The position numbers were made by a program, and so were the translations under genes. The notes beneath the pieces are model-generated. The model was not told the DNA's origin. It made no database searches and worked only from the letters and a program-made list of their open reading frames with translations. A stretch of 11,309 bases of DNA, taken from assembly GCA_905210875.1 (NCBI GenBank), contig CAJLYN010000055.1, forward strand, positions 1 through 11,309. Direction: 5' to 3'. Shown piece after piece: positions 1 to 9,100 of this stretch. This DNA comes from an uncultured Bacteroides sp. (GTDB taxonomy: Bacteria; Bacteroidota; Bacteroidia; Bacteroidales; UBA11471). Position 1 is the first letter of the stretch. Each line of letters begins with the position of its first letter.

Positions 1-14
1 ATCGTTGTTTTCAT
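1..14 (-). CDS. Possible 5' end of the next gene, cut by the window edge
   Basis: An ATG on the minus strand at 14-12 opens a frame reading Met-Lys-Thr-Thr before the window ends. It starts 7 bases after the stop codon of the ribonuclease Z gene, and no terminator lies in between. This is the spacing expected for a second gene in the same transcript. Only four complete codons are visible, so no product can be named and the start could be a chance ATG. The close spacing and the absence of a hairpin are seen directly; co-transcription is inferred. Confidence 0.35.
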
Positions 15-21
15 ATCAAAA

Positions 22-936
22 TCAAAATGAATATTTCAATCCTTCGCGAGCCAATATCGTATCGGCAAACTCCTCGCGGGCCTCGGCCAGCAACTTCTCC
101 TCGTCGTTGTAACGAGCCGAGAAGTGGCCTATCATCAGCTGCTTCACATGAGCATTCCGGGCCATAATTCCGGCCTGGCGGGCCGTTGAGTGAAGAGTGC
201 GACGGGCCATGGCAACGGCCTCATCGCCGAAAGTCGCTTCGTGATAGAGCAGGTCGACCCCTTCGATAAGAGGTATGAGTTTCTCATTATATGCGGTATC
301 GGAGCAATAGGCATAACGCACAGGTGGAGCAGCCGGCCGTGTGAGCCGACTGTTGGGAACAACAGTGCCATCGGGTAGGACAAAATCGGCTCCTGCCTTG
401 ATTTCGGCCCGCCGATAATGAGGAATCTTGTAATACTCGGCCATGTCGCCCAAGAGATGACGGGGTGCCTCTTTTTCTTCAAAGAGGAATCCGGCCGCCG
501 GGATACGGTGCTTCAAGGGGAGAGTCTTGACAGTGAGAGCATCGTCTTCGTAGATAGTCGACGATGCAAATGGAGAGAAAGGCTCAATGCGCACGTCAAA
601 AGGAAGTTCCTGACAGAAGGTGTCGAACAACGGCGGAAAGATGCGCAAAGCATCGGGTACCGCATGCATGATCACCTCACCGCCACGGTCGAGCAGGCCC
701 AGTGTCGATATAAGTCCGACCAGTCCCAGGCAGTGGTCGCCATGGAGATGCGAAATGAAGATATGTTGCAAGCGCATGAGTTTTAACCCTTGCCGGCGAT
801 AGTGCTGCTGGGTTCCCTCACCACAATCGACAAGGAACACACGGTCGCGATGACTTAATGCCTGCGCGCTGGGGTTGTGACGGAGGGGGGGGAATGCCGA
901 GCCGCAACCTAATATCGACAATTCAAAACGGGTCAT
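22..936 (-). CDS. rnz: Ribonuclease Z (tRNA 3'-processing endonuclease)
   Basis: This 304-residue protein belongs to the metallo-beta-lactamase fold family and has the usual length of the short bacterial form (RNase Z/ElaC/RNase BN). Family members work in the cytoplasm as dimers and cut precursor tRNAs just 3' of the discriminator base. The zinc ligands are all present: the signature HLHGDH at residues 63-68, His143 in LPLKHR, Asp213 in CSDT, and His271 in GHFSARY. The YHEATF motif around His232 is also intact. The N-terminal motif ILGCGSAFPP and the VDCGEGTQ strand-turn (residues 36-43) are typical. The segment around 155-200 should form the flexible tRNA-binding arm. The ATG at 936 is preferred because a good promoter lies 32 bases upstream. 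There is no visible Shine-Dalgarno sequence, as is usual in Bacteroidota. A terminator separates it from rpsA upstream, so it is probably transcribed from its own promoter, perhaps together with the gene starting at 14. Confidence 0.96.
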   Translation of the reverse strand: MTRFELSILGCGSAFPPLRHNPSAQALSHRDRVFLVDCGEGTQQHYRRQGLKLMRLQHIFISHLHGDHCLGLVGLISTLGLLDRGGEVIMHAVPDALRIFPPLFDTFCQELPFDVRIEPFSPFASSTIYEDDALTVKTLPLKHRIPAAGFLFEEKEAPRHLLGDMAEYYKIPHYRRAEIKAGADFVLPDGTVVPNSRLTRPAAPPVRYAYCSDTAYNEKLIPLIEGVDLLYHEATFGDEAVAMARRTLHSTARQAGIMARNAHVKQLMIGHFSARYNDEEKLLAEAREEFADTILAREGLKYSF

Positions 937-967
937 GGCAGAGTATGGTCTTTTGCGTTTGAACGTA

Positions 968-999
968 CAAAATTAGCAATTCACGGTTGGTATCGCAAA
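968..999 (-). promoter_or_regulatory. Promoter of rnz, Bacteroidota type
   Basis: Read on the minus strand, TTTG (999-996) is followed after exactly 20 bases by TAATTTTG (975-968). This matches the known Bacteroides primary sigma consensus TTTG-N19/21-TAnnTTTG. Transcription should start a few bases downstream, near 960, giving a leader of roughly 25 bases before the ATG at 936. The match is seen directly; activity is inferred. Confidence 0.75.
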
Positions 1000-1079
1000 T
1001 TTAGGAAGTTACGTTTTTATGACACTTTTGGCTGATGAAAAGCGACTATAAAATTACCGGCTTTTATCATATAAAGAAA

Positions 1080-1109
1080 AAGCGCCGTGCTGCATACAGC
1101 ACGGCGCTT
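1080..1109 (-). terminator. Intrinsic terminator of rpsA
   Basis: A perfect 13-bp inverted repeat (1080-1092 with 1097-1109) encloses a four-base loop. On the minus strand the GC-rich stem runs directly into a T-rich tail (TTTTTCTTTAT). It begins 25 bases after the rpsA stop codon. It should end rpsA transcription and insulate the rnz promoter downstream. Confidence 0.93.
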
Positions 1110-1133
1110 CGGTGAATATGTTACCTCGGACGA

Positions 1134-2933
1134 TTATTTATTGTTGTCCGATGCAGCGAGTTTTTCTTTCAAAGCAGCGAGTTCTTCGATGTCGCCGAGG
1201 GTCGTTTTTTCTACGGGAGCAGAAAGAGCGGCAGTTTCTTCGGCTTTAGCAGCTTTCTTGGCAGCTTTTCTTGCCGATGCCTCTTTCTGTGCTTCGGCTT
1301 TGGCTGCATCTTCAAAGATGCGGCTGTGCGAGAGAATTATGCGTTTGGCGTCTTTGTTAAACTCGATTACCTTGAAGTTAAGTTTCTCGTCTACTTGGGC
1401 TTGTGTTCCGTCTTCTTTCACCAGGTGTTTGGGGGTAGCAAAACCTTCTACACCATAAGGCAATGCGATAACAGCACCTTTTTCGAGCATCTCAACGATG
1501 GTTCCTTCGTGAATCGAACCTACGGTAAATATTGTCTCAAACACGTCCCAAGGATTCTCTTCGAGTTGTTTGTGACCAAGGCTGAGACGACGGTTCTCCT
1601 TGTCGATTTCAAGTACTTGCACTTCGATATCGGCACCGATTTGGGTAAATTCAGAGGGGTGTTTGATTTTCTTCGTCCAAGAGAGGTCGGAGATGTGAAT
1701 AAGGCCCTCAACACCCTCTTCGAGTTCTACAAATACGCCAAAGTTGGTGAAGTTACGTACCTTGGCGTGGTGACGCGAACCAACAGCATATTTGGTCTCG
1801 ATATTTTCCCAGGGATCGGGTTTGAGTTGTTTGATACCCAACGACATCTTGCGCTCTGCACGGTCGAGGGTAAGAATAACGGCTTCTACCTCATCGCCCA
1901 CTTTCATGAAATCTTGTGCGCTGCGCAGGTGCTGCGACCACGACATTTCCGATACGTGGATAAGGCCTTCTACGCCCGGAGCGATTTCGACAAATGCACC
2001 GTAATCGGCCATGACAGCCACTTTGCCTTTGACTTTGTCGCCCACTTTGAGGTTGGGGTCGAGAGCATCCCAAGGATGCGGGGTGAGTTGTTTCAGACCG
2101 AGAGCGATACGTTTCTTTTCGTCATCGAAGTCGAGGATAACGACATTGAGTTTCTGGTCGAGAGAAACAACCTCTTCGGGGTGGCTTACGCGGCCCCAAG
2201 AAAGGTCGGTGATGTGGATAAGACCGTCGACACCACCCAAGTCGATGAATACACCGTAAGAGGTGATGTTCTTGACGGTACCTTCGAGTACCTGACCCTT
2301 TTCGAGCTTGGCGATGATTTCTTTCTTCTGCTGCTCGAGCTCGGCTTCGATGAGAGCCTTGTGCGAAACAACAACATTTTTGAATTCCTGGTTGATTTTA
2401 ACCACCTTGAATTCCATGGTTTTGCCGACGAATACATCGTAATCGCGAATGGGTTTGACGTCGATTTGCGAACCGGGCAAGAAAGCCTCGATACCAAATA
2501 CATCGACAATCATACCGCCTTTGGTGCGGCACTTGATGTAACCCTTGATGACTTCGTCGTTTTCGAGAGCAGCATTCACACGGTCCCACGAGCGGGTTGC
2601 ACGGGCTTTCTTGTGAGAGAGTACGAGCTGTCCTTTTTTATCTTCTTGATTTTCGATGTATACTTCAACCGTATCACCCACTTTAAGGTCGGGATTGTAA
2701 CGGAATTCGTTCATCGAAATAACGCCATCGGATTTGTAACCGATGTTTACAACAACTTCGCGTTTGTTGATGGAGATAACGGTTCCTTCGATTACCTCTT
2801 TGTCCTTAACGGTGTTGAGCGACTTATCATACGTAGCCACCAACTCTTCGCGGCTTTTCTCGCCGACTACTTCGCCTTTTTCATAGGCATCCCAATCGAA
2901 ATTATCAATCGGGGTGATTTGTTTTTCTTCCAT
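1134..2933 (-). CDS. rpsA: 30S ribosomal protein S1 (bS1)
   Basis: This 599-residue protein has six S1-type OB-fold RNA-binding domains, at roughly residues 45-110, 126-192, 211-281, 296-368, 383-455 and 470-537. The best-conserved units carry the classic block of YGVFIDLGGVDGLIH type followed by S(D/E)xSW, seen around 226-246, 311-332 and 398-419. Domain 6 has drifted, reading EGFATPKHL where GLIHxSDLSW is expected. Bacterial S1 binds mRNA on the 30S platform and helps unfold and load leaders, which matters in Bacteroidota because their mRNAs generally lack Shine-Dalgarno sequences. The N-terminal DWDAYEKGEV segment is the kind seen in bacteroidetal S1 proteins. The C-terminal tail (540-599) is rich in Ala, Lys and Glu, is probably helical or disordered, and belongs to no S1 domain. 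The ATG at 2933 lies in an AT-rich leader with no Shine-Dalgarno sequence. The gene is monocistronic, with its own promoter and terminator. Confidence 0.97.
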   Translation of the reverse strand: MEEKQITPIDNFDWDAYEKGEVVGEKSREELVATYDKSLNTVKDKEVIEGTVISINKREVVVNIGYKSDGVISMNEFRYNPDLKVGDTVEVYIENQEDKKGQLVLSHKKARATRSWDRVNAALENDEVIKGYIKCRTKGGMIVDVFGIEAFLPGSQIDVKPIRDYDVFVGKTMEFKVVKINQEFKNVVVSHKALIEAELEQQKKEIIAKLEKGQVLEGTVKNITSYGVFIDLGGVDGLIHITDLSWGRVSHPEEVVSLDQKLNVVILDFDDEKKRIALGLKQLTPHPWDALDPNLKVGDKVKGKVAVMADYGAFVEIAPGVEGLIHVSEMSWSQHLRSAQDFMKVGDEVEAVILTLDRAERKMSLGIKQLKPDPWENIETKYAVGSRHHAKVRNFTNFGVFVELEEGVEGLIHISDLSWTKKIKHPSEFTQIGADIEVQVLEIDKENRRLSLGHKQLEENPWDVFETIFTVGSIHEGTIVEMLEKGAVIALPYGVEGFATPKHLVKEDGTQAQVDEKLNFKVIEFNKDAKRIILSHSRIFEDAAKAEAQKEASARKAAKKAAKAEETAALSAPVEKTTLGDIEELAALKEKLAASDNNK

Positions 2934-2955
2934 AATTGTTAAATAATTGATTTTC

Positions 2956-2965
2956 TTACTAGTAA
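2956..2965. repeat. Short palindrome in the rpsA leader
   Basis: TTACTAGTAA is a perfect 10-base palindrome in the middle of the predicted rpsA 5' leader, 23 bases before the start codon. It could be an operator half or a weak RNA hairpin, but a palindrome of this size can arise by chance in AT-rich sequence. Confidence 0.25.
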
Positions 2966-2996
2966 ATTAGACATTATATGGTCTCAAAATCGGGGA

Positions 2997-3027
2997 CAAA
3001 GATAGGTTTTTTTTTTGACCCGGCAAA
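2997..3027 (-). promoter_or_regulatory. Promoter of rpsA with A10 tract in the spacer
   Basis: On the minus strand TTTG (3027-3024) is followed after 19 bases by TATCTTTG (3004-2997), a perfect match to the Bacteroides TTTG/TAnnTTTG consensus. The predicted start near 2991 gives a leader of about 57 bases. The spacer contains ten consecutive A residues (3016-3007). A second -7-like octamer, TACATTTG (3031-3024), overlaps the -33 box but lacks a well-placed -33 element of its own. Confidence 0.8.
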
Positions 3028-3063
3028 TGTATAGTCAAGATTTTCGTCAATTTACAAAAAACC

Positions 3064-3088
3064 GGGGCAGGCCGTTGCGGCCTGCCCC
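3064..3088 (-). terminator. Intrinsic terminator of the giant surface-protein gene
   Basis: GGGGCAGGCC (3064-3073) pairs perfectly with GGCCTGCCCC (3079-3088) around a five-base loop. On the minus strand the stem is followed by GGTTTTTTG, a good uridine tract. It lies 27 bases after the stop codon of the 2136-codon gene and upstream of the rpsA promoter, so it separates the two transcription units. Confidence 0.92.
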
Positions 3089-3114
3089 AGTGCTATGCAG
3101 TGGGGATGCGTGTA

Positions 3115-6100
3115 CTACTCCTTGACAAAGCGGTAACGCATCACACGGTTATCCGACTCAGCCACGACAACGTAATGCCCGGCAGGCAACTCGTCAATCG
3201 ACACTTCGTTCTGTGGCGTTACAATCCGTTTCACCTCGGAACCACTGATATCAAAGATGGAGAGCTGTGCCACAACGCCCGTCAAGTAAAGTTTGCCCTC
3301 GGCATAATAAAGCGTAGCCTCATCGCCATCGACCGACGTCAGTCCGGAGTGTGCCACAATGGTAAGGGTTCCCGGGCGATAGACAAACTCGTAGTTGGCA
3401 GCATTGCCACCCGAAACCGAGATTTCATAGGTACCGGGCTCGGCGGTATCGGAAACTTCGCAAAGGGCCTGCGGCTGAATATCAAGAGAAGAGGTATCTT
3501 CACCCCATACAAAACCACTGTACCGGAGAGTCCACTCAGGCATCGCATCGCCCTGGTCGCAACGTTTGTCTTCGGCGACCACGGTCAGAGGAGCCTTGGC
3601 TACCACTAAGTCAATCCACACTTCAGCATCTGAGAAGGTTTCCGTAGCTTTCTGCTTCACCACAAGCAGGGTTGTTCCAGCGCCTTTAATATGTATACGA
3701 CCGTCGACAATCGTTGCGACCGACTCATTAACGATGGTGTAACTTATCTCTCCCCGACTGTTGTTGGTCGTTACCGCCGGCAGCGCAAACGGCAGCTCGC
3801 CATAGACCTTCTCGCCTATCTCGGCTACCGTGAGCTGTGTCTCACTGAAATTGCCAACGGTCAACGTTCCCGAGTAATAGGCTATCTCGTAATTGGCGGC
3901 TTCGCCTCCCGTCACGCTTATCAGGTAGGTTCCGACCTGTTCAGTCGTCAGTACTTCGCAACTCAACTCGGGTTGCACGGTAAATACCGTCTCGTCTTCG
4001 CCGGCTACAAAGCCTTTGCAGGTGTAGGTCAGTTCGGGCAACTCATCTCCCTGGCGGCACTCCTTGTTATCGGCCGTCACGGTAAGGAGGGCTTTCGATA
4101 CCACCAGAGGTACGCTGGCCTCGGCCGAGGTGTGGCTATCGGTGGCAGCCTGTTTCACCACAAGTGTAGTCGTGCCGGCGCCCTTGATGTGTATGCGGCC
4201 GTCGACGATCGTCGCTACCGACTCATCAACGATGGTGTAGCTTATCTCGCCACGGTTGCTGTTGGTCGTTACAACCGGAAGTGCAAACGGCTGATCGCCG
4301 TAGACCTTCTCGCCTATCTCGGCTACCGACAATGCAGTGGTTACCGAACCGATGGTCAGGGTACCATTGGTATAGACAAAGGTATAAAGGTCGGAAACTC
4401 CGCCCGAGAGAACGATGGGGAAACTTCCCAAAGAGAGCGTGTCGGCCACACAGGTAGCGACAGGCTTTTGGGTAAGGCTCTCTTCATTATCGCCGGCCAC
4501 AAAGCCTTCGTAGGAGATGACAAACTCAGGATTGGGTTCTCCGTAGTTGCGGGAGGCATCGTCGACACGCACATACAACGGACGCTTGTTGACGGTAAGG
4601 GGCAGGGAGATTTCTTCGGAGGCGGCAAAATTGCCCGAAGCGGCCTGTTTCAGCAGAATATTCGTAACACCGGGGGCAACCACCGTTACCTCGCCGTTCT
4701 CGACGGTTGCGACACGTGTATCTTCAACCACATAGTCGACCGGCGACTCGTCGTTGTTGGTCGTTACCACCAACCGGAATGTATCGTCGCCATAAAGTTT
4801 CACGGGCACCTCCTCGACTGCCAACTTCGTGGCGGCAGGTTCTACCGACAAGGTTCCGGTGCGGTACGACAACGTATAGTTCTGGGCCGATGCACCACTC
4901 ACCCGTATATCATAGGTACCGACAGGCGATTCGGTCTGGGCATCACATTCGGCCACGGGGAGCGACGCGAGCGATGTCTCGTCATCGCCGGCCACAAAGC
5001 CTTCGTAAGCGAAAGTGAATTCGGGATTTTCCTCGCGATAGAAACGGGTGGTATCGACCGCAGCAATCGTCAGCGGAGCTTTCTCGACCACATAGGTAAA
5101 GAAGTTGGAGACACCCTGCGTATAGTTCGACGAGGCGGTCTGCATGGCAATAATCATGGTCTGACCGGCCCGCTTGGGGGTCAACATACCATCTACGACC
5201 TCCACCACCGAAGGATCGGAGATGGCATAGATGATTTCGCTTTCGGTATTGTTCGACGAGATATCGAGCCGACAGGGTTCATCGCCGTAAACAGCAGTAT
5301 CGGGGGTAACAATGGTAATAACCGTCGAGGCCGGATTGATAGTAAGTTGTCCCGGGAGATATTCGATGGTATAATTGGCCGCCTCGGCTCCTTCGGGAGT
5401 GATGGTATAGGTACCGACAGGCGACAGCGAATCGGCCTCCCAACGAAGTACGGGCTTCACCGCCAGCGACGAGGTGTCGTCGTCGTAAACAAAACCGGTA
5501 TAGGAGAACTCTCCTGCGGGATTGGGTTCGCCATAGGGACGCTCGGTATCGACGGCCCGTATCGAGAGCAAGGCTTTCTTCACGACAATCTCTATCGTAT
5601 CGGAGCCGGCCAGGAAGTTCTCGCTTGTATCCTGAACAGCCACCAGCGATGTCGTTCCCACGCCCACAATTTGGAGTTTATCGTCTTTCACAACAGCCAC
5701 TCCGGCATCGAGGGTCTTGAAGAGTAACTCCTGCTCGTCGTTGTTCTTCTCCACCTCGGGCAAGGCAAAGGCCGACTGTCCGTAGGTAAGGGTATCGACC
5801 CGGGCTATTTCGAGATGCGAAGGCGCGGGGTAAATCGAGAGGGTACCGTCGACATAGGTAAAGTCGTAATTGGCCGCCTCGGCTCCCGAAGCCTTCACGA
5901 CATAGTCGCCCACCTTGGCATCGGCACCGGCTTCGTGGGTCGCTACCGGCCACACGCCGACAGCCGTAGTATCGTCGTCGTTGACAAAGCCGCTGAACAG
6001 GAATGTAAATTCGGGATTCTCCTCACGATAGAGACGCGAGGTGTCGGCTACCGTCACCGTGAGCATCGCCTTGTCGACAGTAAGAGGCACCTCTACGGTA

Positions 6101-9100
6101 TCGGAGGCATGGTAATAGGCCGACTCGTCCTGATAAACCGAGAGAACAGTCTTTCCGGCACCCTTTATAACGACACTTCCCTCGGCAAATGCAGCCACGG
6201 CATCGTTGTCGACAAGGGCGTGCAGCTCTCCGTCGGGATTGGTCGAGGTCAGGGCCACCGGCTCGCTGCCGTAGACCACACGAATGGAATCGCCGTTGAT
6301 AACAGGCGTGAGCTTATCGACCGTCAGCATGGCACCATCGACATAGACCAGTTCGTAATTGTCGGCCACACCACCCGAAAGGGTAATGGGATACTCACCG
6401 GGGTCGGAATCGGCCACCGCTGTGGTATGAGCCGTCGGTAACTCACTGAGGGCAGAGAGGGTATCGCCGTTGACAAAACCGCTGTACAGGATTTCAAAAA
6501 CGGGATTCTCTTCCTTATAAAGACGTATCGTATCGGAAACAGATACCGAGAGAAGGGCTTTTTTCACCACCAGGGCTACCGAGTCGGTAGCAGCGCCGTA
6601 ATTCTCAGACTCTTGTTGGGATACCTTGATCCATGTCGTTCCGGCCGAGAGGATATGTATCATATCGCCCGAAAGACGAGCCACCGATGTATCGGCCACG
6701 GCATAGGCATATTCGCCACCGGCATTCGGCGAAAAGACGGCCGGCAACGCGATGGGTGCGGCACCATAGACCGTCGTGTCGATGGGGGTGATGACAAGGC
6801 TGGTCTTCAAAGGCTCAATGGTAAGCTGACCGGGGCGGTATTCGATTTCGTAATTGTCGGCCGCAGCACCCGAAAGGGTAATGGCATAGGTTCCCACACC
6901 GGTCTCGGCCGTAGCTTCGGTCGCAACGACCGGTTCGGCGGTGAGTACCTCGGGACCTTCTCCGTTGACAAACCCTTCATACACGATGCGGAACTCGGGG
7001 TTCTCCGTACCGTAAAGGCGCGAGGTATCGGCCACGGAGATAATGAGCGGGGCTTTGCCCACGATGAGCTGTATCTGCGTCTCGACAAGTTCGGTAAAAT
7101 GTTCGGTTGCCGGTTGCGAAACGGTCAGCGTCGTTTCGCCGAGCGCTTTGACCACGATGCGTCCCTCCTCGTCGAGTTCGGCAATGGAGGTGTCTTCTAT
7201 CGTGCAGACGAGCTTCGACTCGATATTGTTGGTCTCCACCACAAAGGGGGCATCGCCATATACCTTATATATAGGTTCGGTCGACACCTCGGTCAGAGCC
7301 TGCGAGATGGTGAGCTTGGCCGGCTCTTCGGCAAATATGAATTCATAACGGTCGGAAGCTCCACCCGAGAGGGTAATATCGTACACGCCAAAATCGGATT
7401 CGAGCGTGGCATTGGAAGTTGCCACAGGCTCCTGTTGCAAGACCGAAGCATCGTCGTCGAGCAGGAAGCCTTCGTAGATAAGACGGAAGTCGGGGTCGGG
7501 TTTGTGGTAATAGCGGGTGGTATCGGCCACGGAAACATGCAGGGGGGCCTTGGTTACCGTCAGCTTTCCGGGTACGGGAGCAAAGGTGTACCAGGGGTCC
7601 TCACCCCCACTGACCGTGAGTTCATAATCGCCGGCAGGCGACGAGGGTACGGCTGTGGTTACCACCTCGGGATCTTGCGCCACCGAAGTATGCTCGCCTA
7701 TCCAGCCCGAATATTCAAAGATATACTCCTGCGGATTTTCCTGCCCGTACATACGGGAGGTATCGGCGATATGCACCTGCAAAGAATATTTTTCGACCAC
7801 GGCGGCTTGCTCGGCAGGCAGGAAAACGAAGCCCGACCACTGCGAAGCGACCTTCACCGTATAGGCTCCCGGGAGGATATTGCCCCAGAGCAGTTGGAGT
7901 ACATCGGCTACCACCGTATCGCGAACAAGTGCCTCGTCTTCGCCATAAAGAGAGACGGTATAGGCATCGGCCTCTTCGACAGCATTCCAGGCGACACGCA
8001 GAGAGAATGGTGTCTCACCGGCCGAGGTCTCAATGGTCGAAGGGGGAACCAGCTCCCATGAGCGGGCGGCCAACGTGGCAAAGGGGGTGGCACCGTCGTC
8101 GGCCAAGGCACGCACTTTCAAGGTGTAGTTGGTACCGGGAATAAGACCCGACACCTGATAGGTGGTGTCGGCCAGAGTAACATCATCGACCGGCTCGGCA
8201 CCCTCGGTTTTCTCAACAACGACATTATAGGTAAGGTCTTGACCCACCGACTTCCACGACAGAGAGATATCGGTCTTGCCGGTTACCTGATAAGAAATCT
8301 CTTTGGGGGTAGGAACGCAACGGGGGGTAAACGACACCTCTTCCGACGAGAATCCCTTATAGTCGGTGCGCAGCCGGGCCTCATAGGAGAGCGTGGGGTC
8401 GAGGTCAACATCGAGCGAAGCCGACGAGCCGGTGAGGTCGGTAACCTCAGCAGCCATATTACCGTCGGCCGTGTAGAAGCGCACACTGTATGTTACGACA
8501 TCGTCGACGGTACTCCACGACGCAGACACCGGTGTCGACTCAAAGATTGTCTCTACCGTAAAATCCTGGGGAGCGGGTATGTAACTATCGGTCTTGACCA
8601 GCCCCGAAGCAAAGCCAGAACTGAGCCCGCCGGGATAGTTGGCACACACACGCACCGAATAGGCGGCGTCGGGGGTGAGGCCTGTCATGGTATAGCCGGG
8701 GGTAGAGACTGTCTCTTCGGCCTCGACCTCATTAAGGGCGTTACGCATCTGTATGGTGTAGCTCTCGGCACCGGAGACCGGAGACCAGGTTACGGGCAGC
8801 TTGTGGAAAGTAGCCTCACCGGCCTCGATATTGGTCGGGGCGCAAAGGCCCACCACGGCTTGCGTGAAAGATACGATACCGTCGGTAACGGTTATCGTCG
8901 CATCGTGCCGGGCCAAATCGGAAGGGGCATAAGTAACGGTAACATCGACCGTCGTAACGGCCTGCTCGGTAACCGTCGCTCCTATCGATGCCGTAAAGGC
9001 GGGATTGCTCGACGAAACGGTGAGGGGTGCGGCAGCGTTGGAATAACGCAGCGAGAAACGCTGGGTCTTTACATCGTCGGCACCCGAGCCCGAGGTGAAG

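Larger units (their letters stand above)
3358..7785 (-). repeat. Array of 10 MBG and 8 Ig-like domains, period about 165 residues
   Basis: Units were delimited by eye. MBG units begin near residues 581, 661, 826, 991, 1154, 1319, 1484, 1649, 1813 and 1979. Ig-like units sit between consecutive MBG units from the second MBG onward. From 661 the MBG spacing is 165, 165, 163, 165, 165, 165, 164 and 166 residues, an almost fixed period of about 495 bases, while the first two MBG units are directly adjacent. Most units have diverged strongly from each other, so the array is old, apart from the penultimate pair of Ig-like units described separately. The regularity implies a rigid two-domain building block. 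Confidence 0.88.

Noticed and set aside
1087..1458. Plus-strand frame of 123 codons rich in Ala and Ser
   Set aside because: It starts inside the rpsA terminator and mirrors the Ala/Lys-rich tail of S1.
1326..2942. Long open frame of 538 codons on the plus strand
   Set aside because: It lies wholly antisense to rpsA, whose six S1 domains are unmistakable. The translation is low in recognisable motifs and arises because the codon choice of rpsA leaves few stops on the opposite strand.
3024..3031. Second -7 element TACATTTG for rpsA
   Set aside because: Candidate -33 boxes are 16 or 23 bases away, outside the usual spacing, and the octamer overlaps the -33 box of the better promoter.
3691..5727. 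Open frame of 678 codons on the plus strand, with further long ones at 6613-8061 and 8239-9486
   Set aside because: All are antisense to the giant repeat gene, and their apparent internal repeats mirror the MBG/Ig-like repeats of the real gene. No promoter or family motif supports them.
3358..7785. Regular direct repeats that might suggest a CRISPR array or DNA satellite
   Set aside because: The period is about 495 bases, the copies are strongly diverged in DNA, and every unit translates in one frame into related protein domains.
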